Positions 17,848 to 26,562 of a stretch of DNA of 64,000 bases are shown here, piece by piece; the first letter of the stretch is position 1; every line of letters starts with the position of its first letter. A program made the translations under genes and the position numbers. The notes under the pieces are model-generated. The model was not told where the DNA came from. It saw only the letters and a program-made list of their open reading frames with translations, and did not search any database. Source of the DNA: Chelativorans alearensis (GTDB lineage Bacteria > Pseudomonadota > Alphaproteobacteria > Rhizobiales > Rhizobiaceae); NCBI RefSeq assembly GCF_010993735.1, contig NZ_WQNI01000022.1, forward strand, positions 1-64,000, given 5' to 3'.

Positions 17848-18105
17848 TCAACGATTGTTCAACTCGGCACGCACGAGCTCCAGCCCACGCCGCGTGATGC
17901 GGTAGGGGCCGCCATTCGCGGAGGCGATGGCGCGCTTGCGCTTGATCTTGCGGAAAAGCACGAGATCGAGACCGGGGAAACACCACCCGTCGCGGGTGAT
18001 ACAGTCGAGCGTGACGATGCGGCCTTTCTCGTTCTTTTCGATGTCGATACGGCCACCCTGCGCCAATATGTGAAGGATGCGCTGTTCCGCGCGGGAGATG
18101 TCCAT
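17848..18105 (-). CDS. YjhX family protein (putative toxin, UPF0386)
   Basis: 85 residues, full length for the family: MDISRAEQRILHILAQGG, DIEKNEKGRI, TRDGWCFPGLDLVLFRKIK and ITRRGLELVRAEL. The E. coli member is described as the toxin of the YjhX-YjhQ pair; alphaproteobacterial homologues are often alone and their role is not established. No YjhQ-like acetyltransferase lies beside it. A winged-helix-like nucleic-acid-binding fold is plausible from the helical pattern. Confidence 0.85.
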   Translation of the reverse strand: MDISRAEQRILHILAQGGRIDIEKNEKGRIVTLDCITRDGWCFPGLDLVLFRKIKRKRAIASANGGPYRITRRGLELVRAELNNR

Positions 18106-18414
18106 TTTTCAGAGATCCTGGGAAAACCTGCAGGCGCCAACGCGCCAGCAACAATCGCCGCGCCGCGAACGGCACGGGGTTCAAGGTTTTCGCGCCCTGG
18201 CCCGTTCAGGCACAGGGCGTCAGCAGGTCTCCAGATTGGTAGACATCAAAACTCCGTATGCGGGGAGGTCCCATAGCGCAGGAGACGGCTGAAATAAAGC
18301 CTCCGCTTGCCTCGCACATGGTATTGGTCTAGCGAAGGCCGTGTATCTTCAAAAGCATCATTGGTGCCTATAAAGATACATCCTTCACCCCTTCGCAAAC
18401 TGACTTCACGGCCC
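18106..18414. other. Intergenic region upstream of yjhX and gatB
   Basis: 309 bases between the divergent yjhX and gatB genes. I see no convincing gene, repeat or RNA. It must contain the promoters of both genes; no consensus promoter stands out. Confidence 0.4.
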
Positions 18415-19917
18415 ATGACCATCATCGACACGCGCACGCCTGACCCCAAGCGCTTCATTCCCGGAGCAACCGGCGATTGGGAAATCATCGTTGGCATGGA
18501 GATCCACGCCCAGGTGACCTCGCGCGCCAAGCTCTTCTCCGGCGCATCGACGGCTTTCGGCGCGGAGCCCAATTCCAACGTCAGCCTCGTCGATGCGGCT
18601 ATGCCCGGCATGCTGCCCGTCATCAACGAGGAGTGCGTGAAGCAGGCGATCCGCACCGGCCTGGGCTTGAAGGCGCAGATCAAGCACCGCTCGGTCTTCG
18701 ACCGCAAGAACTACTTTTATCCGGACCTGCCGCAGGGCTACCAGATCTCCCAGTACAAGCAGCCCATCGTCGGCGAGGGGATCGTCATCGTCTCCGTCGG
18801 CCCGGCCAAGGACGGCAGCTTCGAGGAGATCGAGGTGGGCATCGAGCGCCTGCACCTGGAGCAGGATGCGGGAAAGTCCCTGCACGACCAGCACCCGACC
18901 ATGTCGTATGTCGATTTGAACCGCTCCGGCGTGGCGCTGATGGAGATCGTCTCGAAACCGGACATCCGCTCCGCCGACGAGGCCAAGGCCTTCCTCACCA
19001 AGCTCAGAACCATCCTGCGCTACCTCGGCACCTGCGACGGCAACATGGACGAGGGCTCCATGCGCGCCGACGTCAACGTCTCCGTGCGCCGCCCGGGCGA
19101 GCCCTTCGGCACGCGCTGCGAGATCAAGAACGTCAACTCCATCCGCTTCGTCGGCCAGGCCATCGAATCGGAGGCCCGGCGCCAGATCGCCATTCTCGAG
19201 GACGGCGGCAGCATCGACCAGGAAACCCGGCTCTTCGATCCCGGAAAGGGCGAGACCCGCTCCATGCGCTCCAAGGAAGAGGCGCACGACTACCGCTATT
19301 TCCCCGACCCGGACCTTGTGCCACTTGAGTTCGACCAGGCCTACGTGGACGCGCTCGTCGCCGGGCTGCCGGAGCTGCCGGACGAGAAGAAGGCGCGCTT
19401 CATCGAAAGCTTCGGCCTGTCCGAATACGATGCATCCGTCCTCGTCTCGGAAAAGGCCGTCGCCGACTATTTCGAGAAGGTGGCCGCGGGGCGCGACGGC
19501 AAGGCCGCGGCGAACTGGGTTATCAACGACCTCTTGGGCGCCTTGAACAAGGCCGGCAAAGGCATTGAAGAGACACCGGTTTCGCCGGATCAGCTCGGCG
19601 CCGTCATCGACTTGATCAAGGACGGCACCATCTCAGGCAAGATCGCCAAGGATCTGTTCGAGATCGTCTGGAACGAGGGCGGCGACCCGAATGCCATCGT
19701 CGAAGAGCGCGGCATGAAACAGGTCACCGACACCGGCGCCATCGAAAAGGCCGTCGACGAGGTGATCGCTGCCAACCCCGACAAGGTGGAGCAGGCCAAG
19801 GCCAAGCCGTCGCTGGCCGGCTGGTTCGTCGGCCAGGTGATGAAGGCCACCGGCGGCAAGGCCAACCCGCAGGCCGTGAATGCGCTGGTGAAGGCGAAGC
19901 TAGGCATCGAAGAGTAG
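18415..19917 (+). CDS. gatB: Asp-tRNA(Asn)/Glu-tRNA(Gln) amidotransferase subunit B
   Basis: 500-residue GatB, the kinase and tRNA-binding subunit of GatCAB, which amidates mischarged Glu-tRNA(Gln) and Asp-tRNA(Asn). Family signatures: [40 protein letters not shown]-like region, [32 protein letters not shown], and a C-terminal YqeY-like tail domain (about residues 350-498). ATG 18415 gives the usual N-terminus; the frame is open upstream to 18307. gatA and gatC are not in the window. Confidence 0.96.
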   Translation: MTIIDTRTPDPKRFIPGATGDWEIIVGMEIHAQVTSRAKLFSGASTAFGAEPNSNVSLVDAAMPGMLPVINEECVKQAIRTGLGLKAQIKHRSVFDRKNYFYPDLPQGYQISQYKQPIVGEGIVIVSVGPAKDGSFEEIEVGIERLHLEQDAGKSLHDQHPTMSYVDLNRSGVALMEIVSKPDIRSADEAKAFLTKLRTILRYLGTCDGNMDEGSMRADVNVSVRRPGEPFGTRCEIKNVNSIRFVGQAIESEARRQIAILEDGGSIDQETRLFDPGKGETRSMRSKEEAHDYRYFPDPDLVPLEFDQAYVDALVAGLPELPDEKKARFIESFGLSEYDASVLVSEKAVADYFEKVAAGRDGKAAANWVINDLLGALNKAGKGIEETPVSPDQLGAVIDLIKDGTISGKIAKDLFEIVWNEGGDPNAIVEERGMKQVTDTGAIEKAVDEVIAANPDKVEQAKAKPSLAGWFVGQVMKATGGKANPQAVNALVKAKLGIEE

Positions 19918-20011
19918 GGCGGCGAAACCGCGCGAGGGCCTTGCCTTCGTCCCGCTTCGCCGCCATAAGGCGGACATCCGGCCATCACCCGCGCTGCCCA
20001 CGAGGAGAGCG

Positions 20012-20410
20012 ATGAAAAAATTTCTGCTTCAGTTCTTCACCTGGTGGAACGGTGCGACGCTGAACACGCGCTTCCACACCTGGCGCAAGGGCAGCCGCGT
20101 GGGCGAGGACGAGTTCGGAAACGTCTACTACGAGGGCGGTACCGATTCGGAAGGCCGCACACGCCGCTGGGTGATCTACAACGGCTATTCGGAAGCCTCC
20201 ATCGTGCCGCCCGGCTGGCACGGCTGGCTGCACCACAAGGTGGACACGGCGCCGGTAGCCGAGAACTACGCCCCGCGCGAATGGCAGAAGCCGCATCTGC
20301 CGAACCTGACCGGCACGCCGGCCGCCTACCGGCCGCGCGGCTCGGTGCTGACCAAGGAGGAGCGGCCGCGCGTCACCGGCGACTACGACGCCTGGACGCC
20401 GGGCGGCTGA
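20012..20410 (+). CDS. NDUFA12-like complex I accessory subunit
   Basis: 132 residues matching the NDUFA12/B17.2 family: TWWNGATLNTRFHTWRKG, VGEDEFGNVYYE, GRTRRWVIYNGY and PPGWHGWLHH. In mitochondria and in alphaproteobacteria it is a supernumerary subunit of NADH:ubiquinone oxidoreductase. It is encoded apart from the nuo cluster, as usual in rhizobia, and precedes the DUF2155 gene by about 90 bases. Confidence 0.92.
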   Translation: MKKFLLQFFTWWNGATLNTRFHTWRKGSRVGEDEFGNVYYEGGTDSEGRTRRWVIYNGYSEASIVPPGWHGWLHHKVDTAPVAENYAPREWQKPHLPNLTGTPAAYRPRGSVLTKEERPRVTGDYDAWTPGG

Positions 20411-20499
20411 ACCTGTTTTCTCGCCACATTTGCGCAATAGGCCCAATGGCGATTTTACGAAAGCCGAAGCGGAACCGCTTGAGGGTGGGGTCGAGAAGA

Positions 20500-20919
20500 A
20501 TGATGCGAGCGCGTTGGTTGTCGCCTACTGGACTTGCAGTTGCCGTCTGCGCCCTTGCCGGGCTTGCCGGCGAGGCGCAGGCGGAGCGGATCAAGAATCC
20601 CGTCGCCGAGTTCTCCGGCATAGACAAGATCACCGGCCGCATCATCAGCTTCGACGTCTATATGGACGAAACGGTGCAGTTCGGCGCCCTGCAGGTCACG
20701 CCGCGCGTGTGCTACAGTTCGCCGGAGACGGAGGAGCCGAAGACGGATGCCTTCGTCGAGGTGGACGAGATCACCCTCGACCGCCAAATCCAGCGCATCT
20801 TCAGCGGCTGGATGTTCGCCGAGAGCCCGGGGCTGAATGCGGTGGAGCATGCCGTCTACGACGTCTGGCTGAAGGCCTGCAAGCGGGAATCAGACGTGCC
20901 GCCGCCCGAGACGAATTGA
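20500..20919 (+). CDS. DUF2155 exported protein
   Basis: 139 residues with a signal peptide (about residues 1-29, ending GEAQAE). The mature DUF2155 domain has KITGRIISFDVYMDETVQFGAL, VTPRVCYSSPETEEPKTDAFVEV and IFSGWMFAESPGLNAVEH, with two cysteines that could pair. The family is alphaproteobacterial and usually sits next to NDUFA12, as here; its role is not known. ATG 20500 and ATG 20503 are adjacent; the first follows GTCGAGAAG. Confidence 0.88.
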   Translation: MMRARWLSPTGLAVAVCALAGLAGEAQAERIKNPVAEFSGIDKITGRIISFDVYMDETVQFGALQVTPRVCYSSPETEEPKTDAFVEVDEITLDRQIQRIFSGWMFAESPGLNAVEHAVYDVWLKACKRESDVPPPETN

Positions 20920-20983
20920 GGACTGTCGAGGCTCGTGGCGAGGCGGCCGATCATGCGTGCTTCCGCAGCCAGTCCGTCCCGTA

Positions 20984-21595
20984 TCAAAACGCCACATCCC
21001 CCTCCAGCGCCTCCGCCAGGAGGCGTTCGTAGTGTCGGCGGGGTAGGTCGACGGCGCCGAAGCGTTTCAGGTGCGGCGTGGTGAACTGGGTGTCGAGGAG
21101 CACGAAGCCGCGCGCGTTCAGCCGGTCCACGAGGTGTACGAGGCAGACCTTGGAGGCGTTGGCCTCCCGCGAGAACATGCTCTCACCGAAGAAGGCGCGC
21201 CCCAGGGTCACGCCGTAGAGACCGCCGGAAAGCCGCCCCTCGCGCCAGGCCTCGACCGTGTGGCAATGCCCGCGCTCGAAGAGCGCGGTGTAGGCCTCGC
21301 GGATAGGTGCGTTGATCCAGGTATCCTGCCGGTCCGCGCTGGGCTCCGCGCAAGCCGCGATGACGCCCGAAAAGTCAAAATCGTACCGGATTTCATAAGG
21401 TTCCTGGCGCATGACCTTCTTCAGGCTGCGCGGTACATGGAACTTGTCGAGCGGGATCACCCCGCGCGTTTCCGGCCGAACCCAGAAGACCTCCGGATCG
21501 TCGGCATGCTCGGCCATGGGGAAGACGCCCGTCGCGTAGGCGCGCAGGAGCAAATCCGGAGGGATGCGATAGCCGGGCGCGAAGGGGCGCGTCAT
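20984..21595 (-). CDS. aat: Leucyl/phenylalanyl-tRNA-protein transferase
   Basis: 203-residue Aat. It adds Leu or Phe from tRNA to proteins with N-terminal Lys or Arg, marking them for ClpS/ClpAP degradation (N-degron pathway). Signatures: [60 protein letters not shown] and [15 protein letters not shown]. Only 18 bases separate it from accC upstream, so it is probably the last gene of the accBC transcript. Confidence 0.95.
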   Translation of the reverse strand: MTRPFAPGYRIPPDLLLRAYATGVFPMAEHADDPEVFWVRPETRGVIPLDKFHVPRSLKKVMRQEPYEIRYDFDFSGVIAACAEPSADRQDTWINAPIREAYTALFERGHCHTVEAWREGRLSGGLYGVTLGRAFFGESMFSREANASKVCLVHLVDRLNARGFVLLDTQFTTPHLKRFGAVDLPRRHYERLLAEALEGDVAF

Positions 21596-21613
21596 CGCGC
21601 CACCACCCGTTCG

Positions 21614-22969
21614 CTACTTGTGGTCGGCCGCGTGGTCGGCCAGGTAGTTCTCCAGCCAGTGAATATCATAGTCGCCATTCGCCACATCGACGTTGCCAAC
21701 GAGCTCCTGGAAGAGGGGCAACGTCGAATTGATGCCGTCAACGACGAATTCGTCAAGCGCGCGGCGCAGCCGCATCATGCATTCGACGCGATTGCGCCCG
21801 TGCACGATCAATTTGCCGATGAGGCTGTCGTAGTAGGGCGGGATGCGATAGCCGGAATAGACGCCTGAATCGACGCGCACGCCGAGCCCGCCGGGCGTGT
21901 GGAAATGGGAGATTGTGCCGGGTGAGGGGACGAAGGTCCTCGGGTCCTCGGCATTGATGCGGCATTCGATCGCGTGGCCGAAGAAGCGCACCTCGTCCTG
22001 CGTGGCCGACAGGCCGCCGCCGGAAGCGACGCGGATCTGCTCGTGCACCAGATCGATGCCCGTGATGGCTTCCGTCACCGGATGCTCCACCTGCAGGCGG
22101 GTGTTCATCTCGATGAAGTAGAATTCGCCGTTTTCGTAGAGAAACTCCACCGTCCCGGCGCCCGAATAGCCGAGATCGGCGATCGCCTTCGACACGATAG
22201 AGCCGATGCGCGTGCGCTCTTCGGCATTGAGCGCCGGCGAGTGCGCTTCCTCCCACACCTTCTGGTGGCGGCGCTGCAGCGAGCAGTCGCGCTCGCCCAG
22301 ATGGATGGCCTTGCCGGCGCCGTCGCCCATCACCTGCACCTCGATATGGCGCGGCTTCTCCAGATATTTCTCTATGTAGACCGCGTCGTCGCCGAAGGCG
22401 GCACCCGCCTCCGAGCGCGCCGTTGACAGGGCCTCGGAAAGGTCCGCCTCCGAGCGGGCGACCTTCATGCCGCGCCCGCCGCCGCCGGCCGACGCCTTGA
22501 TGAGGACGGGATAGCCGATCTCGGCGGCGATCTTCTTGGCCGCGCGGTCCTCGCGCACCGCACCTTCCGAGCCCGGAACGACGGGAATACCCAGCCGTTT
22601 GGCTGTCCGCTTGGCCTCGATCTTGTCGCCCATCAGGCGGATATGCTCGGCCGACGGGCCGATGAACGTGATGTTGTGGGCGGCCAGGATCTCGGCGAAC
22701 TTGGCGTTTTCCGAAAGGAAGCCGTAGCCGGGGTGAATAGCGTCGGCGCCCGTGACCTCACAGGCCGCCACGATCTGATGGATGTTCAGATAGCTGTCGC
22801 GTGAAGCGGGTGGGCCGATGCACACGCTTTCGTCGGCCAGCCGCACATGCATGGCCTCGGCGTCGGCGGTGGAATGGACGGCGACCGTCTGGATGCCGAG
22901 TTCCTTGGCCGCCCGCAGGACCCGAAGCGCGATTTCGCCACGGTTGGCGATGAGTATCTTCTGGAACAT
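21614..22969 (-). CDS. accC: Acetyl-CoA carboxylase biotin carboxylase subunit
   Basis: 451 residues. It carboxylates the biotin on AccB using ATP and bicarbonate, the first half-reaction of malonyl-CoA synthesis. ATP-grasp features: [22 protein letters not shown] at the start, the glycine-rich loop [48 protein letters not shown], and a biotin-carboxylase C-terminal domain. ATG 22969 gives MFQKILIAN. It starts 22 bases after the accB stop, the standard accBC arrangement. Confidence 0.97.
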   Translation of the reverse strand: MFQKILIANRGEIALRVLRAAKELGIQTVAVHSTADAEAMHVRLADESVCIGPPASRDSYLNIHQIVAACEVTGADAIHPGYGFLSENAKFAEILAAHNITFIGPSAEHIRLMGDKIEAKRTAKRLGIPVVPGSEGAVREDRAAKKIAAEIGYPVLIKASAGGGGRGMKVARSEADLSEALSTARSEAGAAFGDDAVYIEKYLEKPRHIEVQVMGDGAGKAIHLGERDCSLQRRHQKVWEEAHSPALNAEERTRIGSIVSKAIADLGYSGAGTVEFLYENGEFYFIEMNTRLQVEHPVTEAITGIDLVHEQIRVASGGGLSATQDEVRFFGHAIECRINAEDPRTFVPSPGTISHFHTPGGLGVRVDSGVYSGYRIPPYYDSLIGKLIVHGRNRVECMMRLRRALDEFVVDGINSTLPLFQELVGNVDVANGDYDIHWLENYLADHAADHK

Positions 22970-22991
22970 TGCGCGGGGCGCCCCTGAACGA

Positions 22992-23450
22992 TTATTCGAC
23001 GACAACCAGAGGCTCCCCGTATTCCACCGGCTGGGCGTCCTCGAAAAGGATCGCCGTCACCGTGCCGGCACGGGGCGAGGGGATCTGGTTCATCGTCTTC
23101 ATGGCCTCGATGATGAGCAGAGTCTGGCCCTTCTCGACCTGCTGGCCAACCTCCACGAAGGGATTGGCGCCGGGAGCCGAGGAGCGGTAGGCAGTGCCGA
23201 CCATGGGCGAGGGGACGGCGTTCTTGGAGATGTCGGGAGCCTGAGAGGAGGGCACCTCCTCTTTGACGGCGGGTGCCTGTGCGGCGGCGGGCGGAAGGGC
23301 CACTGTGGCCGGTGCCGCGGGGGATTGGCGTGACACGCGGATGCGCAGATCGCCTTCCTCCACCTCGATCTCGGTCAGACGGGTCTCGTCAAGGATGCTC
23401 GCCAGGTCGCGGATAAGCTGCTGGTCGACTCCGGGTTTCTTCATTGACAT
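22992..23450 (-). CDS. accB: Biotin carboxyl carrier protein of acetyl-CoA carboxylase
   Basis: 152 residues. An N-terminal helical part ([28 protein letters not shown]) is joined by an Ala/Pro-rich linker (about residues 48-75) to the biotinyl domain. The biotin attachment Lys lies in [17 protein letters not shown]. Start at 23450 (MSMKKPG) or the ATG six bases later. Directly followed by accC and preceded by aroQ, an order shared by many rhizobia. Confidence 0.96.
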   Translation of the reverse strand: MSMKKPGVDQQLIRDLASILDETRLTEIEVEEGDLRIRVSRQSPAAPATVALPPAAAQAPAVKEEVPSSQAPDISKNAVPSPMVGTAYRSSAPGANPFVEVGQQVEKGQTLLIIEAMKTMNQIPSPRAGTVTAILFEDAQPVEYGEPLVVVE

Positions 23451-23487
23451 ATCTCTTTTCGTCCTGCCTTGCCGCACCTTCGGAGAC

Positions 23488-23928
23488 CTATAAGCGCGCC
23501 GCCAGCGCCTCAAGCGCCAGCGTGTAGCCCATGGGGCCGAGGCCGCATATCATGCCGACTGCTACCGGCGCTATCATTGATTGGTGTCGAAAGGGTTCAC
23601 GAGCGTGAATGTTCGACAGGTGAACCTCGATAACGGGAAGGGGATCGACAGCACGGATCGCGTCGTGAAGGGCAATTGAGGTGTGGCCATAGGCGCCCGG
23701 ATTGATGACGATGCCGGCGGCCTCCTTTTCACCTGCCTCCTGTATCCAGTCGACGAGGGCACCCTCGTGGTTCGACTGGCGGAACTCAATCAGAAGGTCC
23801 AGCACAGCGGCCCGCTTTCGGCAATCGGCCTCGATATCGGACAGCGTCTTGCCGCCATAAATGCCCGGCTCCCGTTTGCCGAGCATGTTCAGGTTCGGCC
23901 CGTTGAGAATATAGATCGTCTTTGCCAT
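23488..23928 (-). CDS. aroQ: Type II 3-dehydroquinate dehydratase
   Basis: 146 residues. It dehydrates 3-dehydroquinate to 3-dehydroshikimate in the shikimate pathway. Type II motifs: [19 protein letters not shown] (with the mobile Tyr loop), [33 protein letters not shown] (catalytic His in the family lies elsewhere, in [13 protein letters not shown]) and GFGPMGY-like [11 protein letters not shown]. The start at 23928 (MAKTIYI) is preferred to the ATG one codon upstream. Confidence 0.96.
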   Translation of the reverse strand: MAKTIYILNGPNLNMLGKREPGIYGGKTLSDIEADCRKRAAVLDLLIEFRQSNHEGALVDWIQEAGEKEAAGIVINPGAYGHTSIALHDAIRAVDPLPVIEVHLSNIHAREPFRHQSMIAPVAVGMICGLGPMGYTLALEALAARL

Positions 23929-24049
23929 CACGTTTCCCCCGGCATGTGTATGCCGCCGCCCTCTATAGTCGGCTTAAGCCACGCCGGAAAGACCGCAAGC
24001 CGCTTCTGCGGCTGTCCACAAAGGGAAGGCGGTCGTTGCGGTACCGGGG

Positions 24050-24802
24050 TTATTGCCGCGCGGTTTCGATCTTCTCGCTCAGCACCTCCCCGCCAAGCGC
24101 GCCGAACACGACCTCCTGGCCGACGACATAGGAAGGCGTGCCGGTGATCTGAAGCTTGTTGGCGAGTTCGTAGGTGGTGTTGAAGGCCTCGACGATCTCG
24201 GGGTTTTTCATCTCCTCGCGCAGCGCCGCCTCGTCCGCGCCGAGTTCGAGCGCGATCTTCATCGCGCTTTCTTCCGTCGCGCGGCCGCTGCTGCCCAGCA
24301 GCCGGGTATGGAACTCTCCATATTTCTCCGGCATCAGCGCCCGGAAGGCCATGGAGACCACGTGCGCCTTTTGCGAGTCCGGCCCCAGAATGGGGAATTC
24401 CTTGAGCACGAAGCGCAGGTTGCCGTCCTTCTCCACGAGCGTCTCCATGTCGCTCAGCGCCCGCTTGCAGAAGCCGCAGTTGTAATCGAAGAATTCGACG
24501 ACCGTGACATCGCCCTCGGGGTTGCCGACAACGCCGTCATGGGGGCTGTTGAAGATCTGGTCCGAGGCTTCGGCGAGTACCTTCTGGCTGTTCGCCGCCT
24601 GCTCCCGGCGCTGCTTCTCCTCCAGCGCCGCCTGTACTTCGTACATGATCTCCGGGTTGGAGAGCAGGTATTCGCGCACGATGCCCTCGATCTCGGACCG
24701 GGAAAAGCCAGCCTGGGGATTCTCCTCTGCCCGCGCCGCGTCCAGCGCCAACCCGGAAGCCGCAAGGGCCGACAGTGCGGCGGCGAAAACAGTCTTTCTC
24801 AT
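24050..24802 (-). CDS. DsbA-family periplasmic thiol oxidoreductase
   Basis: 250 residues with signal peptide (about 1-25, ending DAARAE). An N-terminal helical region with ALEEKQRREQAANSQ precedes a thioredoxin fold with the CGFC active site in FFDYNCGFCKRAL and the cis-Pro loop in QITGTPSYVVG. This layout is that of the Com1/BdbD-like subgroup rather than classical DsbA, and the CxxC is intact. It follows the M48 protease gene by 57 bases, suggesting a shared envelope role and transcript. Confidence 0.9.
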   Translation of the reverse strand: MRKTVFAAALSALAASGLALDAARAEENPQAGFSRSEIEGIVREYLLSNPEIMYEVQAALEEKQRREQAANSQKVLAEASDQIFNSPHDGVVGNPEGDVTVVEFFDYNCGFCKRALSDMETLVEKDGNLRFVLKEFPILGPDSQKAHVVSMAFRALMPEKYGEFHTRLLGSSGRATEESAMKIALELGADEAALREEMKNPEIVEAFNTTYELANKLQITGTPSYVVGQEVVFGALGGEVLSEKIETARQ

Positions 24803-24859
24803 GGAACGTTCCTTCGCGGGCTGTTCGAGGGGGCGGTGCGGGCGGAGAAGGTCAAACGC

Positions 24860-26245
24860 TCACCTTTCGCCGGTTGCACGGTAATCGATGATATCCTGGG
24901 CGCGCAGCCAGTCCGGCGAGCCGCGTTGCAGCTTCATCTGCGCGCGCGCGGCAAAGATCTTGGCCTCGCGGTAATTGCCGGCATGGAAGTTCCCTTCGGC
25001 CGAGGCAAGCTCCGCCGCGCCGATATCGCCCGTCTGGCCGTAGGCCTGGGCGAGGAAGCGGTAGCCGTTGACGTATTCGGGTTCGCGCGACAGCCCTGCC
25101 TTCAGCTGGGTGGCGGCCTGGCGCATCAAGTCGGGCTCGCCCGTGGCCAACAGCGCCTGGCCGTAGCCCACCTGCAGAAGACCGGACGGCGAGGGAGACA
25201 GGTTGATGGCCCTGGCATACGCGTTGGCCGCCTCGCGCGGCTGGTTCGCCTTGATGAGGATTTCGCCGCGCAGCTCATGGAAATAGGAATTGCCGGGCTG
25301 GGCGGCGATCAGGCGGTCGATCTTGGTAAGGGCATCGCGCGGGTTGCCGTTTAGGAAGCTCGATGTGGCCTCCGCATAAAGCATCGGCAGGCCGCGCGGG
25401 TCGTTGCGGAAAAGCCGCGGCGCCGCATTCGGGCCGGCGGTGTAGGCGGCGATCTTCGCCCGCATCAGGTTGTGGCGCAGGGTGACGGCAGGGGGATCCG
25501 CACGGTCGCGGTAGCGGCTTTGCTCGACCAGTGTCTGCAGGTTCGCGATGCGGTCGCGCGGCATGGGGTGGCTGATCTGGTAAGGATCGACGTTGACGCC
25601 CGAAAGCGCCAGGTTACCGGCCATCCGTTCGAAGGTCTTCAGCATGCCGCGGCCCGACTGTCCCGTCGCCTCCAGGTAGTCGAGAGCGGAGCGGTCGGCG
25701 GTGGCCTCCTCGGTGCGCTGGTAGCCCATGAGGCTGCGGCGGGCCGCTTCCGCGCCGCCGAGTGCAAGCCCGGTGCCGGCCTGCGCCAGGCCGCCGGCGT
25801 CGCTCGCCGCTCCGGCCACCCCGGCGCCGACGCCCAGGAGAGCGGCGACCACGGCCATCGTCTGGGCGCGGGCGATCTGCTCGCGCAGCCGATGCTGGTG
25901 TCCGCCGGCTATGTGGCCGGCCTCGTGGGCGATCACGCCGATGATCTCGTTGGGCGTCTCCGCCGCCAGCAGCGCACCCGTGTGAATGAAGATGCGCCGC
26001 CCGGCGACGAAGGCGTTGAAGTTGTGGTCGTTGACCAGGACGATCTCGATGCCCGAACCGCTGAGCCCCGCCGCCTGAAGGATCGGTGCGGCATATTCGG
26101 CCACCAGCGCCTCGATCTCCGCGTCGCGCACGATAGGCACATTGCGCTGCGCATAGGCTGCCGACGTTGCCGCCAGAAAGCCGGCAATGGCAAGCGAGGC
26201 GGTAACGACCCGGAAGAAACGAACGAGGCTGGACGTGGTCGACAT
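24860..26245 (-). CDS. M48 metalloprotease with TPR repeats (BepA-like)
   Basis: 461 residues. A signal peptide (about residues 1-32, ending SAAYAQ) is followed by an M48 domain with the zinc motif HEAGH in GVIAHEAGHIAGGHQHR and the later third-ligand region RSEEATADRSALDYL-like TEEATADRSALDYLE. The C-terminal half is tetratricopeptide-like (RDALTKIDRLIAAQPGNSYFHELRGEIL). The plan matches E. coli BepA/YfgC, a periplasmic protease-chaperone that monitors outer-membrane protein assembly. ATG 26245 gives MSTTSSLV. Confidence 0.9.
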   Translation of the reverse strand: MSTTSSLVRFFRVVTASLAIAGFLAATSAAYAQRNVPIVRDAEIEALVAEYAAPILQAAGLSGSGIEIVLVNDHNFNAFVAGRRIFIHTGALLAAETPNEIIGVIAHEAGHIAGGHQHRLREQIARAQTMAVVAALLGVGAGVAGAASDAGGLAQAGTGLALGGAEAARRSLMGYQRTEEATADRSALDYLEATGQSGRGMLKTFERMAGNLALSGVNVDPYQISHPMPRDRIANLQTLVEQSRYRDRADPPAVTLRHNLMRAKIAAYTAGPNAAPRLFRNDPRGLPMLYAEATSSFLNGNPRDALTKIDRLIAAQPGNSYFHELRGEILIKANQPREAANAYARAINLSPSPSGLLQVGYGQALLATGEPDLMRQAATQLKAGLSREPEYVNGYRFLAQAYGQTGDIGAAELASAEGNFHAGNYREAKIFAARAQMKLQRGSPDWLRAQDIIDYRATGER

Positions 26246-26447
26246 GGCGGGGACTGGTAATCGAGCTTCGTGGCAAGGAAAAGGCGCAAAAAGCGCAATC
26301 AAGCGCTTGTGATTCCGTGATACGACGGCATCCGCTCATCCACCCGGCGGCCGATGAGGCGAACCGTCACCGGAAGACACCATACGCGATCGGCGGAAAC
26401 AAAACAGCCAGGGTTTTATCCCTGGCTGCCTCATCTGCAGGCGCCTG

Positions 26448-26562
26448 TCGGTCTGCCCCAAACGGATGGTGCCCATCTGTTTGGGAAAGTCAGCCCACAA
26501 GCTATTGATCCGGTGGGGCGATTTTCCCTGACGGATGGTACCATCCGTCAGGATCGCACCAC
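26448..26562 (+). mobile_element. MITE-like hairpin element, copy B (115 bp)
   Basis: Same orientation and organisation as the copy at 8885-9000. The right end CACCAC is followed by TA (26563-26564) belonging to the rne stop codon; the left end is worn (TCGG for GTGG, no TA). The right hairpin, 26527-26552, is a perfect 26-base palindrome. Compared with copy A its stem carries a paired change (A to G on one arm, T to C on the other), so pairing is kept. The left hairpin keeps pairing through one possible G-U. Confidence 0.72.

Noticed and set aside
18982-19100. CRISPR array or tandem repeats anywhere in the window
   Set aside because: No regularly spaced repeats were seen; the repeated units found are palindromes with two or three copies only.
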